NCBI GenBank assembly: GCA_018242665.1
Contig: JAFEBL010000017.1
Coordinates: 248,001 to 312,000 of the forward strand
Source: Nitrospira sp.
GTDB lineage: Bacteria > Nitrospirota > Nitrospiria > Nitrospirales > Nitrospiraceae
DNA length: 64,000 nucleotides
Reading direction: 5' to 3'
Shown: positions 44,451 to 53,253 of the stretch, one piece after another
Numbering within the stretch: the stretch's first letter is position 1
Layout: each line of letters begins with the position of its first letter
Program-made: the position numbers and the translations under genes
The notes under the pieces: generated by a model
What the model was told of the DNA's origin: nothing
What the model saw: the letters and a program-made list of their open reading frames with translations, nothing else
Database searches by the model: none

Positions 44451-44465
44451 CGAACCTGCACTTCA

Positions 44466-44480
44466 GCAACATCAGTGCCA
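44466..44480 (-). promoter_or_regulatory. sigma-54 (-24/-12) promoter of multicopper oxidase gene 2
   Basis: Minus strand TGGCACTGATGTTGC, a close match to the RpoN consensus TGGCAC-N5-TTGC with GG and GC ten bases apart. Predicted +1 near 44454, immediately before the leader stem. The RpoN-type regulator genes at 44805 and 46362 lie upstream. Confidence 0.82.
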
Positions 44481-44579
44481 CCAGCCGCATTCGTGCGGCC
44501 AACGTCAGAATCCGCTGATGGCGCGTGGCTGAAATTGAAGCAGGCCATGACGAGCCTCGCGGGCGGGCGGGACGGCTTT

Positions 44580-44597
44580 CGGGACGCGAGCGTCCCG
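44580..44597. promoter_or_regulatory. palindrome upstream of the sigma-54 promoter
   Basis: CGGGACGC-GA-GCGTCCCG, eight complementary pairs, centred about 135 bases upstream of the predicted start of the oxidase 2 transcript. The position suits an enhancer for a sigma-54 activator dimer. A terminator for the regulator gene ending at 44805 is the alternative. Confidence 0.4.
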
Positions 44598-44804
44598 TGA
44601 TTCGCAAAGCAAAGAAATGTGAGTGTCAGAAAATCAATGAGATACGTATGCCCAAACAATTGGACGCAGAAATACGAAACTGTGGCGCGGCGGGACAGGC
44701 CCGGGACAAGTCAATGGCACGGAGGCCCCTCCGCCGCGCATGAAGACCGTCTCGGCACATGACGAATGGCGAGAGGAACACTCAGTCAGAAACGTGAGTC
44801 GAGC

Positions 44805-46019
44805 TTATAGGTGATGGAGTCGTTCGGGAAGGTGTTCGACGTGAATGACGGCGCTCTCGGACAAGGCGGCGGCCCGCTCAATCACATGCTGCAGTTCTCG
44901 CACATTGCCGGGCCACGCATAACGATGCAGCAATGCCATGGCTTCCAGCGACACGACGCCCTCCTGCGGTGGGACCTGCCGTTTGCGCCGCAAGAACGAC
45001 TGTAAAAAGTCTTGTGCGAGCAGCACGATGTCTTCTCTGCGGGCTCGCAGCGGCGGCAGGGTGATCGGAATGACTGTGAGGTAGGCGAGCAGGTCTTGGC
45101 GAAACTCTCCGGCACCGGCGGCGCGAGAGAGATCCTGAGTGGACGAGGCGATAACGCGCACATCGACCGGCAGGAATCGACTTCCACCGACTTTGCGGAA
45201 TCGCTGCTCCTTCAAGGCACGCAACAATTTGGCCTGAAGGCGCAGGCTGAGCCCACCGACTTCATCCAAAAATAACGTACCGCCGGCAGCTAACTCGAAC
45301 AGACCCAGCGTGGCGCCGCTTACCCCGGAGGACGGCTGGGGCTCGCAGCCGAACAGTTCCGTCTCCAGCGCCGCTTCCGTCGCCGCCAGGCAATCCAACG
45401 GCGCGAACGCTCGCCGGGCTCGAGCGCTACGCGCATGGATGGCGCGGGCAATACATTCTTTCCCGGTCCCGCCTTCGCCGGTGATCAAGGCCGCGGCCTC
45501 AGTCGGCGCCACACGCGCCACCAACTCACGGACCGCACAAATGGCGGGGCTCGTCCCGACAATTTCCTTCAGCATAGCGCGCGACGGCCCGCGAGTCGGC
45601 CCTTGCCCACCAACAGCTAACGAGGAACGAACCGGTTCCGCCACAGAATCGATTTCTCCGAAGGCACGCCGAACGACGCCCTCGAGTTCCGCGCTGGTAT
45701 AGGGTTTGACGAGGTAGTCGAAGGCTCCACATCGCATGGAGGTCACCGCCGTCTGAATACTGGCATAGGCCGTCAGCAGGACTACCTGAATCGCAGGATC
45801 GACTCGTTTGATCTTTTTGAGTAACGAAATTCCGTCCAGCGCCGGCATGCGCAGGTCCGTCAGCACCAGTCGCGGGTGCTCGCGCTCAATCACCCCAATC
45901 GCGCGACTGGCATCCGGCTCAACGAAACAATCGTACCGGTGCCGAGTCAAAATGCGGCGGCAGTTTTCTAGAGCATCCGGCTCGTCATCGACGACGAGAA
46001 TTTTCCCAGGACCGTTCAT
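44805..46019 (-). CDS. NtrC-like response regulator lacking GAFTGA loop and DNA-binding domain
   Basis: 404 residues from the ATG at 46019 (GAGAGG just upstream); the frame is open to 46172. Complete receiver (VVDDEPD, VLTDLRMP, VKPYTS) and an AAA+ domain with Walker A GEGGTGKE (Ser replaced by Gly) and Walker B GGTLFLDE. In the place of the sigma-54 contact loop it reads CEPQPSSGVSGATLG, so GAFTGA is gone. The protein ends at EHLPERLHHL right after the AAA+ lid, with no Fis-type HTH. It cannot work as a normal RpoN activator. It may form mixed oligomers with, or inhibit, the intact regulator encoded next to it at 46362. It lies directly upstream of the oxidase 2 promoter. Confidence 0.87.
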   Translation of the reverse strand: MNGPGKILVVDDEPDALENCRRILTRHRYDCFVEPDASRAIGVIEREHPRLVLTDLRMPALDGISLLKKIKRVDPAIQVVLLTAYASIQTAVTSMRCGAFDYLVKPYTSAELEGVVRRAFGEIDSVAEPVRSSLAVGGQGPTRGPSRAMLKEIVGTSPAICAVRELVARVAPTEAAALITGEGGTGKECIARAIHARSARARRAFAPLDCLAATEAALETELFGCEPQPSSGVSGATLGLFELAAGGTLFLDEVGGLSLRLQAKLLRALKEQRFRKVGGSRFLPVDVRVIASSTQDLSRAAGAGEFRQDLLAYLTVIPITLPPLRARREDIVLLAQDFLQSFLRRKRQVPPQEGVVSLEAMALLHRYAWPGNVRELQHVIERAAALSESAVIHVEHLPERLHHL

Positions 46020-46361
46020 AGGCCTCTCGACACTGTAAAGAACACCATCGACCGACAGCGTCCGCAGCCTACCTCGGCGCGAACGCATACACAAAATGTT
46101 CAGCAATTTGTGTGCCCACTCGACGTCGCCGACATGCAGCCGGCAAGTCGTGGAAATTTCGATGACCGGCAACTCCGCGTTGCAGCGATCGGAAGGCTAA
46201 TGGGGAGTGAACGCCCCATCCTGCACCATCACAGCCCATGAATCATCTGTTTGGCGGATGAATTGAGGTGTCTAGCGAGGAAGACGGCTGGGGCGGACGC
46301 GCCCCATCGTGAAGAACATATCGGCGACCGCAGATACAACCCTTGATTTGGAAGAAGGGTG
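46020..46361 (-). other. spacer between two regulator genes, with hairpins
   Basis: About 340 bases. Near 46199-46216 TGGGG and CCCCA form a hairpin, and near 46289-46305 GGGGCG pairs with CGCCCC; both lie downstream of the intact regulator gene and could be terminators. The rest should hold the promoter of the degenerate regulator. The open frame extending that gene to 46172 has no ribosome-binding site. Confidence 0.4.
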
Positions 46362-47780
46362 TCAGCGCGGGTCGCGCAAGCCGTGACGCTTCACCATGCG
46401 CTCAATCGTCTTGCGATCGACACCGGCTTCCTGAGCAGCATTGCCCATGTGCCACTGGTGACGTTGCAAGAGGTCAGAGAGAAAACCGCGCTCGAAGGAT
46501 CGAACCATTTCTTGCTTCGCCAGTTTGTACGATCCTCCTTCGAGGGTGGATCGTTCGTCAGTCTGGACCTGTCGTAGCCGGTCAGGAAAATGTTCCGCCT
46601 GAATGATGGGCCCATCGGCAAGCGCGCTGGCCCGTTCAATGACATTCTGCAACTCCCGCACATTGCCCGGCCACGCGTACCCCTTCAGCAGCATGAGCGC
46701 ATCTGAAGAAAACAACGGCGTCGAACCGGACACGTGACGATGTTTCGCCATGAACCGCGTGAGAAACTCATAGGCCAACAGCTCCACATCCCCCTCTCGC
46801 TCGCGAAGGGGCGGCAACTGAATGGGAATGACGTTCAGGCGATAGTACAAATCTTCTCGAAATGCCCCGGCCTGGCAGGCCCTTTCAAGCTCCTGGTTGG
46901 ATGCCGCGATCATCCGCACATCCACATCGGTATATCGCGCTCCCCCAACCCGCCGAACATGCCGTTCCTGCAACACGCGCAACAGCCGCGACTGAAGCGT
47001 CGGACTCATGCTGCTCACTTCGTCCAGAAAGACCGTCCCGCCATGAGCGACCTCGAACAGCCCCGGTTTGGCCGCATAGGCGCCCGTGAAGGCTCCCTTC
47101 TCGTGACCAAACAACTCGGACTCGAGCAACGCATCAGAGAGTGACGCGCAATCCACGGGCACAAACGGTTGGGCTACCCGACGGCTTCGTTGGTGGATGG
47201 CCCGAGCCACTAGTTCCTTTCCCGTGCCGCTCTCGCCGTAGATCAAAATGTTGGCATCCGTGGTCGCCACGCGGTCGATCAACGCCAACACCTCTCGTAT
47301 GGCTCGACTGCCCCCCAACAATTCTCTGCAGGCAGAATGGTCAGCGAACGTGGCTGCTGCCTGATGCTCCGCAGCGATCGTGGTCCGCCCAGCAGGGTCT
47401 TGGCCTCTCGCCTCCTCGGCGAAGGCACGGCGGGTGACATTCTCGAGATCAGTGCTTGTATAGGGCTTGAGGATGTAGTCGAGCGCGCCCTGGCGGAGAG
47501 AGGTCACGGCTGTTTGGACCGTCGCGTACGCGGTCAGTAGCACCACCTTGATGTTCGGGTCCAGCTCTTTCGCGGCATTCAGCACGCCGATGCCATCCAG
47601 GCCCGGCATGCGCAGATCGGTCAACACCAACTCGGGCCGTTCCGCCTGCATCACATTCAGCGCCCGAAGCGGATCGTTCTCCGTCAGACACCGGTGCCCG
47701 AGGCGGCCCAGGATGCGCCGGCAATTGTCGAGTGCGTCGACTTCATCATCAACGATGAGTATGGTGCCTGCGTTCCCCAT
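46362..47780 (-). CDS. NtrC-type sigma-54-dependent response regulator
   Basis: 472 residues from the ATG at 47780 with AGGAGG four bases upstream. Receiver with VDDEVDAL, VLTDLRMP and LKPYTS; AAA+ domain with GESGTGKE, intact GAFTGA and GGTVFLDE; C-terminal HTH MGNAAQEAGVDRKTIERMV. All parts needed to activate RpoN promoters are present. The cognate kinase is not in its neighbourhood. The receiver and AAA+ domains resemble the degenerate regulator downstream, so they are probably duplicates. It is the best candidate activator of multicopper oxidase gene 2. Confidence 0.92.
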   Translation of the reverse strand: MGNAGTILIVDDEVDALDNCRRILGRLGHRCLTENDPLRALNVMQAERPELVLTDLRMPGLDGIGVLNAAKELDPNIKVVLLTAYATVQTAVTSLRQGALDYILKPYTSTDLENVTRRAFAEEARGQDPAGRTTIAAEHQAAATFADHSACRELLGGSRAIREVLALIDRVATTDANILIYGESGTGKELVARAIHQRSRRVAQPFVPVDCASLSDALLESELFGHEKGAFTGAYAAKPGLFEVAHGGTVFLDEVSSMSPTLQSRLLRVLQERHVRRVGGARYTDVDVRMIAASNQELERACQAGAFREDLYYRLNVIPIQLPPLREREGDVELLAYEFLTRFMAKHRHVSGSTPLFSSDALMLLKGYAWPGNVRELQNVIERASALADGPIIQAEHFPDRLRQVQTDERSTLEGGSYKLAKQEMVRSFERGFLSDLLQRHQWHMGNAAQEAGVDRKTIERMVKRHGLRDPR

Positions 47781-48084
47781 CAGACCTCCTGTGGTGCGCT
47801 GCCGACTCCCCGCCAGAGGCAAGTCGGAGAGAATTGTCTGAGAACGTTATTGAGGAGAGAGCCGGCTCGAGCATGATCAAAGGCAGGGTGAATCCGAAGC
47901 TGAGCGCGCCATCTGGAAAACATCGGCCCACGCCTCTCATCAAGAACTGTCAGATCACTAGACGGCTCCAACGAACCACCATCGTGCAATTCACGACGTT
48001 GCCGTGACGCTCACAATCCATGACGACGCTGAGCCTGCAGGGTCGCCCCAGGCCAGGCCACCTGTCCAAGAGCGGGGTGGACCA
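47781..48084. other. intergenic stretch upstream of the NtrC-type regulator
   Basis: About 300 bases without a credible gene. It lies between the end of the hypothetical gene at 48085 and the regulator start, so it carries the regulator's promoter. I see no distinct promoter or repeat. Confidence 0.4.
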
Positions 48085-48759
48085 TTACTTCACTTGCGAA
48101 AAATCAGCATCGAACTGCATCGTCTGCCCATCCTGCAGGGTGACAATGATCGTTGTTTTGGCATTTGGGTCAAACGACTCATAGCCGAACCGCGCCGTGA
48201 ACCTCGACCGATAGGCGGGGCCGGACACATCGTTCTTTCTCCCTCGATCCGCAGGACTCAAATCCACCGGGCGGATGTTCTTGCCCTTCTGCTGAAACAC
48301 GATGTCGGCTTTCTCCGCGAAATATTCGTCATCACCGCAGAGCTGCACTTCCACTTCCATGTTCGGCATATCCACGACTTTTTGAATGAACTCGTCGGGC
48401 ATGCGCACATCTTTCTTCTGCTTTTTCGATTCGGCCGCTTCCTGCCGGCCAAAGGCTTCAAGCCGGTAGCGCTTGGTGCGCAGAATGGCGCTGGCCCCGC
48501 ACGGGTCTTTTTCGGGGTCCGCACCGACTCGCGTGACCAGCGAAGCCTGCTGCAAAATTTTCTTCACATCTTCCGGCGAAGCCGCTTTGTCCATCGGCGC
48601 TCGCCCGGCTTCCAGGGCCTTCCTGGCTTCTTCGGGGGACAACTTCACGTCGATCGCCCACGTCGGCCCGTTCACGGCCAACACCATCGCTCCGACGATC
48701 AGTCCAATCACCGCGTGAGACTGCCCACGCAGACCTACCTTGCCATGATTAGCGCGCAT
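48085..48759 (-). CDS. exported protein of unknown function
   Basis: 224 residues from the ATG at 48759, chosen for the GGGAGG about five bases upstream; the frame is open to 49023 but that part is Cys- and Pro-rich and unlike protein. Signal peptide SHAVIGLIVGAMVLAVNGPTWA. A helical part (LSPEEARKALEAGRAPMDKA, SPEDVKKILQQASLV), a basic linker ESKKQKKDVRMP, then beta-type sequence ending TIIVTLQDGQTMQFDADF. Two cysteines (DPCGAS, QLCGDD) might form a disulfide. No family recognised. Confidence 0.75.
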   Translation of the reverse strand: MRANHGKVGLRGQSHAVIGLIVGAMVLAVNGPTWAIDVKLSPEEARKALEAGRAPMDKAASPEDVKKILQQASLVTRVGADPEKDPCGASAILRTKRYRLEAFGRQEAAESKKQKKDVRMPDEFIQKVVDMPNMEVEVQLCGDDEYFAEKADIVFQQKGKNIRPVDLSPADRGRKNDVSGPAYRSRFTARFGYESFDPNAKTTIIVTLQDGQTMQFDADFSQVK

Positions 48760-48877
48760 GCCTACCTCCCTGACGCATCGCTGAACAAGGGCGCATTGTA
48801 AAAGGATTGGGAAGGCCTTTTCAATCTCAGCAGTCTGAAGCATGGCTGCCCGAGCCGGTCGCCCCAGCCAGTCTGGA

Positions 48878-49516
48878 TCAGGGCGACGCTCCGAAACGCC
48901 GCCAATTGGGATAGGGTTGACGGGCGTACAGCTGCTCAATGTCCACAGGGCTGGACAGGCCACGCTGCCGTAGCATTTCGGACACCAGCCGCAGCGGCAA
49001 CCCCACGGCGGCGGTATAGTCACCCTCGATCCGCTCGATCAATGTCGCCCCGCCGCCCTGAATGGAGTAGGCACCGGCCTTCCCCAGGCTGTCACCCGTG
49101 TGGAGATACTCGGCCAGCGCGGCGTCATCCAGCGGCCTCATGGTCACCAATACGGTGGCGAGCCGAACGTCGCAAGCATCCGGTTCTGGCCCGGCTAGCG
49201 CGACGGCGGTCACGATCCTATGCTTCTGCCCGGCCAAGCGTCGAAGCATGGCTTCGGCGTCGGCCATGTCAGCGGGCTTGCCCATGACCTCCTGGTCCAA
49301 ACTAATCAGCGTATCGCTCCCGAGAATCAGCGCGTCCGGACAGATCGAGAGACAGGAGCGGGCCTTGCCTGCCGCGAATGCCATGGCTTGCTGTTCTGCG
49401 GAGACATGCGGCTGAACGTCCTCAACAAACGGCGGTGCGACGACCTCGAAGGGCAGGCCCAAGAGAGTCAGCAATTCATGCCGGCGCGGAGAGGTGGACG
49501 CCAAAATCAATCGCAT
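48878..49516 (-). CDS. maf: Maf-family nucleoside triphosphate pyrophosphatase
   Basis: 212 residues. N-terminal LILASTSPRRHELLTLLGL is the Maf signature, followed by the conserved Asp region LILGSDTLISLD and the loop MLRRLAGQKHRIVTAVAL. The C-terminal half has YSIQGGGATLIERIEGDYT and VGLPLRLV, which complete the fold. The enzyme hydrolyses non-canonical or pyrimidine nucleoside triphosphates to monophosphates, a house-cleaning role. It starts three bases before dus ends, so it follows the dus gene in one transcript. Confidence 0.95.
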   Translation of the reverse strand: MRLILASTSPRRHELLTLLGLPFEVVAPPFVEDVQPHVSAEQQAMAFAAGKARSCLSICPDALILGSDTLISLDQEVMGKPADMADAEAMLRRLAGQKHRIVTAVALAGPEPDACDVRLATVLVTMRPLDDAALAEYLHTGDSLGKAGAYSIQGGGATLIERIEGDYTAAVGLPLRLVSEMLRQRGLSSPVDIEQLYARQPYPNWRRFGASP

Positions 49517-49519
49517 GGG

Positions 49520-50704
49520 TCAAGACGCGCTAGGAGAGGCGACGTGAATGGCAGGCGGCACGGACTCGGAGGGCGCCCGATTTGCCGGACGAGGATTCAT
49601 CTCGAACTCTGCAACGATGCGCTCAACATCCTGCACGGTGGAGACCCCGAACATCTTCACACGCATGGCAGCCGCATGAGGGAACCCTTTGCAGTACCAT
49701 CCGAGATGTTTGCGAAGGCTGCGAAAGCGTTCCACTCCGGCAATGGCTTCGTATTGCCTCGCATGGTCGACCATGACTTGCATGCGGTGGCTCAATGACA
49801 CGGGCGGCTCCCAGGTTGTGGCGGGAAGCGTGGTCAAATCCTGCTGTTCCTGAGATGCTCGGCGCGCCTGTTCTTTTTCACGGAAAAACCACGGGGAACC
49901 GAGTGTCCCCCGTCCAATTAACACACCCTGGACCCGGCTCTCAGCCACACGGCGGACCGCATCAACTAAGGTCGTGAGATCGCCGTTGCCCAACATCAAC
50001 GTCTCCGTGCCGCGCGCCAGTTTCGCGGCTTCGGCAATAGCCGACCAGTCCGCAGCTCCACGATACATCTGTTGAAGGGTACGGCCATGCACCGTGATCG
50101 CTGCGGGACGCGCCTCCAGCAAATGTTCCACCCATCGCTCCACCACCACACAGTCAAACCCCAACCGCGTCTTGATAGACAGCGGGAGCAGGCGGCGCGG
50201 CACCACGGGAGAGCCAGATCGTCGATAATTCAGTTCGTGAATGAATTCGATGCGGGACGGCTTAAAGCCCAGAGTATGGATGGATTGCCCATCGGCCCAA
50301 TCCTCCAGGCCCTGCCGGGCAGCACGCAGAATCGCATGGGCAAGCTCCGGCGTCTTGATCAATGCCGCCCCCGAACCGGACGCTGCCACACTCTTGGACG
50401 GGCACCCCATATTGACATCGAGGCCGTCGAATCCAAGCTCGCAGATCACTTGCGCGGCCCGATAGAATTGTTCGGGATCTTTTCCATAGAGCTGCGCCAC
50501 AATCGGCCGCTCTCTGTCGCTATATATCAACGATGCCAGCAGATGATCGGGCCCGCGGCAGATTTCATTGACGTTGGTGAATTCGGTAAAGGTGATGTCG
50601 GGGCGTCCCTCGCTCGCGACCATACGCCGGAAGGCTGCATCGGTCACCCCGTCCATCGGAGCCAAACCAAGAATCGGCTGTGGCAGGGCCTTCCAGAAAT
50701 TCAT
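49520..50704 (-). CDS. dus: tRNA-dihydrouridine synthase
   Basis: 394 residues, a little longer than usual because of a C-terminal tail. TIM-barrel FMN enzyme: LGLAPMDGVTDAAFRRM at the N-terminus, VNMGCPSKSVAASGSGAALI with the catalytic Cys, the phosphate-binding stretch ITVHGRTLQQMYRGAADW, and LMLGNGDLTTLVDAV and GVLIGRGTLGSPWF later. It reduces specific uridines in tRNA with NADPH. Its start overlaps the stop of the DUF692-like gene by four bases. Which Dus subgroup it belongs to is not clear from the sequence. Confidence 0.94.
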   Translation of the reverse strand: MNFWKALPQPILGLAPMDGVTDAAFRRMVASEGRPDITFTEFTNVNEICRGPDHLLASLIYSDRERPIVAQLYGKDPEQFYRAAQVICELGFDGLDVNMGCPSKSVAASGSGAALIKTPELAHAILRAARQGLEDWADGQSIHTLGFKPSRIEFIHELNYRRSGSPVVPRRLLPLSIKTRLGFDCVVVERWVEHLLEARPAAITVHGRTLQQMYRGAADWSAIAEAAKLARGTETLMLGNGDLTTLVDAVRRVAESRVQGVLIGRGTLGSPWFFREKEQARRASQEQQDLTTLPATTWEPPVSLSHRMQVMVDHARQYEAIAGVERFRSLRKHLGWYCKGFPHAAAMRVKMFGVSTVQDVERIVAEFEMNPRPANRAPSESVPPAIHVASPSAS

Positions 50705-52221
50705 ACCCGCCCCCCGACCGACTCAATTGGCTCATTCGCCGCGCAGTAGGCGTCCCGCAACTCCTGCGCTTCAGTGTTCACGCATGTTGCCGCCGACGGA
50801 CACAACTGCTCTACGAACTCGACGAACCGATCGATTTTAAGCAGGAAAAAATCATAGTCGTCCTGCTCCGGTCTGGGCTGACTGAACCAGACAGGGACAA
50901 ATTGCTCCAGCGAGACCTGGGCCGCCGCCAGCAAGCCGCACGTTTTCGGAAACATATCCTGCAACTCCCCTCCCCAGTGCAGCAATTCGTGCGGCAGATA
51001 GGTCGTACGATATCGGATCAGGTCATCACCCGATCCACCCAGGAGCGAGAGTTCCCCCATCATCGGCAACGACGTCCCGATCGCGACGTGTTGGACATAG
51101 GCTCGATACTGTTCTTGTAACTCCATGCGTTGCTCCGCAGTCAGGGGACGCTGCACATGGACGGGAGGAGTTGTCTCTGACGGGCTCGCTGCCAGCGATG
51201 CCGCAAGGCCCTGTCGTTGCACCTCAGCAATTGACCTATCAAACCGCGTGACGAATCGACCGTACTCCTCGACAATCATCGCGATCGGCTTGGTATCCAC
51301 TTCCAGGGCCACACCTTTTACCCATCGCAGTCTCGGATGGGCCAGCACCTGGGCCAGCATCTCGAACAACAGGGGCGGGATCGGTGCCCCATGCGTATCG
51401 ATCCAGTAAGGCCGGTCGCCCTCCTCGACGGTCGAAACGCGGTCCCCGCTCGCCGGAAACTCAGCCAACCCGGCCACGTGAATTTCGATCACCCGCTCCA
51501 TGGGAAATTCGTCTAGGAACTCGGCGACGAAGTCTTCCACCCTCTGCTTCCGCCACGCGCCGGTATACCGATAGACGGTCCACAGATGTCCGATGTCCAA
51601 CACCACCCCACACGCGGCCTGCTCGGTCACCAGGCGGAAGAACCGGGGAATGGTGATGGCTCCGCAGCCGAAATACGTGAGTGGCGACATCTCCAGCAAC
51701 ACGAGCGCAGGATCAACCCCGTCCTGCCGGGCCCGCGCGTCGACCTGTGCTTGGAGAAAGGTGATATTCTCCGCGGTCATCCTGGCGGATAACTCCGTAT
51801 ACAACGGCGGCAAATACGTTCCGACTGCATAGCCTGCCATCTGCTTGGTTGCGCATTCGTGATTGAGCCATGCGCTGTTCAAGGCGGCCAATTGCGCGCA
51901 GGCCTCAGCCACCCCTTGCCGCCCCGAGGGACTCTGGGGAAAATCGGGCTGCGTCGTCCACAACCCCTCACCATGATAGGTCAGCGGCACGCCCGGGAGC
52001 TGCCGCCGCACCCACTGCATGGCCGAGGTCGTGGCCTTGAACACTTCCAGATAGCCGGGACGCAACCCTGCCTCGCCAAGCGCGCGAACGAGCTGCAGCA
52101 CATCAGGCGAATACACATCCACCGACAGCCCTGCACCCAGTATTGGCAATTGGTTCGCACGTTCTGTGAATTCGCTTTTCATCGGATCGCATTTGGCATA
52201 TTTTGAAGCAACCATAGTCAC
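50701..52221 (-). CDS. DUF692/MNIO-type TIM-barrel protein with extra C-terminal domain
   Basis: 506 residues. The N-terminal about 320 residues match the DUF692 (multinuclear non-heme iron oxidase) fold: LPILGAGLSVDVYSPDV, RPGYLEVFKATTS, LTYHGEGLW, GVVLDIGHLWTVY, IEIHVAGLAEFP and WIDTHGAPIPP. The His, Asp and Glu residues placed like the iron ligands of MbnB and BufB are present. The remaining about 170 residues (after PLTAEQRMELQEQY) are mostly helical and I do not recognise them. Known members modify cysteines in small peptides that bind copper. No precursor peptide gene is visible beside it; the next gene is dus with a four-base overlap. The start may be the ATG two codons in. Confidence 0.75.
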   Translation of the reverse strand: MTMVASKYAKCDPMKSEFTERANQLPILGAGLSVDVYSPDVLQLVRALGEAGLRPGYLEVFKATTSAMQWVRRQLPGVPLTYHGEGLWTTQPDFPQSPSGRQGVAEACAQLAALNSAWLNHECATKQMAGYAVGTYLPPLYTELSARMTAENITFLQAQVDARARQDGVDPALVLLEMSPLTYFGCGAITIPRFFRLVTEQAACGVVLDIGHLWTVYRYTGAWRKQRVEDFVAEFLDEFPMERVIEIHVAGLAEFPASGDRVSTVEEGDRPYWIDTHGAPIPPLLFEMLAQVLAHPRLRWVKGVALEVDTKPIAMIVEEYGRFVTRFDRSIAEVQRQGLAASLAASPSETTPPVHVQRPLTAEQRMELQEQYRAYVQHVAIGTSLPMMGELSLLGGSGDDLIRYRTTYLPHELLHWGGELQDMFPKTCGLLAAAQVSLEQFVPVWFSQPRPEQDDYDFFLLKIDRFVEFVEQLCPSAATCVNTEAQELRDAYCAANEPIESVGGRV

Positions 52222-52375
52222 TATACTTTCTGTGCAGTCTAAGCGCCTAAGCTCTTGGTTGACAAGGGAAGATGGGGAAGCGGGCCCGGCACATCCATCT
52301 GATATACTTTCTTTCGACGTGGTGGTCGCCGGGCCGCACCGTTAGCCCCTCTCACGGCGAGAATAGGCTTACACC

Positions 52376-53152
52376 ATGCCAAAAACCGGCTCCATGCTCC
52401 GCGAAAAACCGACTCATTTTTCTACCCCAATGGTGGCCCACATGATGACACCCGGCGTGGTACAGATTCCCGGGGATGTCTCTGTCAGCGAAGCGGCCCT
52501 GCTCCTCGAACGAGAGCGGATGCCCTGCCTGTTGATCAAAGACGGCGAGGCCACCTTCGGCATCATGACGTCGGGCGATATCGTAAAAAAAGTCGTGGCT
52601 CAAGGATTGGAACCGCATGACGTGGCGGTGCGGTCGATCATGTCGAAACCCGTGCACTCCGTCGAATGCGATCAGATTCTCGATGATGCCACCAACATGA
52701 TGGCCTCCACCGGCGCCTCGCTCCTGATCGTCACGAAACAAGGGCAGCCGGTCGGCATCCTGACGGCGCGGGATCTCGCGCTGGCGCCGAAACGGTGCGA
52801 CACATGCCTACCCGCGACCATTCGCGTGACGAACGGCGAAGGGGAGGGGGCCAAACACACCGCCACCATTCGCGAGCTCAGCCACGTGGGGGCCTGTATT
52901 GAAAGTCGCACTCTGCTGCTGCCCGGTACGACGATCGTTCTCTCGTTTATGCTTCCGGGGGTCGATGCCAGCTTCTCGGTGCGCGGCACTATCCTCAACA
53001 GCAGTGATGAGCCGGAGTTCCATGAAGACCGGGGAATGATCGGAACCTCTCCGAGAGTCGACATTCAGTTCGCGCCCCTGCCCTCGTCCGATGAGTCCAA
53101 AATTCGCGCCTGGGTGTTGCAGAATCTTCCGCGGGCATCAGACCTCTCCTAA
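52376..53152 (+). CDS. CBS-pair protein fused to a PilZ-like domain
   Basis: 258 residues. Two CBS domains (about 18-75 and 83-138: MTPGVVQIPGDVSVSEAALLLE, FGIMTSGDIVKKVV, VGILTARDLALAPKR) that usually bind adenine nucleotides, then a C-terminal beta domain (about 148-250) with IRELSHVGACIESRTLLLPG, which fits PilZ. The second PilZ motif (D/NxSxxG) is present as ELSHVGA; the first (RxxxR) is uncertain, so c-di-GMP binding is not assured. It may join energy status to second-messenger signalling. It is divergent from the DUF692-type gene. Confidence 0.8.
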   Translation: MPKTGSMLREKPTHFSTPMVAHMMTPGVVQIPGDVSVSEAALLLERERMPCLLIKDGEATFGIMTSGDIVKKVVAQGLEPHDVAVRSIMSKPVHSVECDQILDDATNMMASTGASLLIVTKQGQPVGILTARDLALAPKRCDTCLPATIRVTNGEGEGAKHTATIRELSHVGACIESRTLLLPGTTIVLSFMLPGVDASFSVRGTILNSSDEPEFHEDRGMIGTSPRVDIQFAPLPSSDESKIRAWVLQNLPRASDLS

Positions 53153-53253
53153 CCCGCCTTCGATGAATGTTTTGCGTCAGCCTTTCCGGCTTGTTATGAT
53201 TTCCTACTCCGACGATGCGCGTCAGGAGTTTACCGTACGTTAGGTGACCATCC

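Noticed and set aside
48760-49023. N-terminal extension of the exported hypothetical protein
   Set aside because: The extension overlaps maf, is Cys/Trp/Pro-rich, and a good ribosome-binding site and signal peptide start at 48759.
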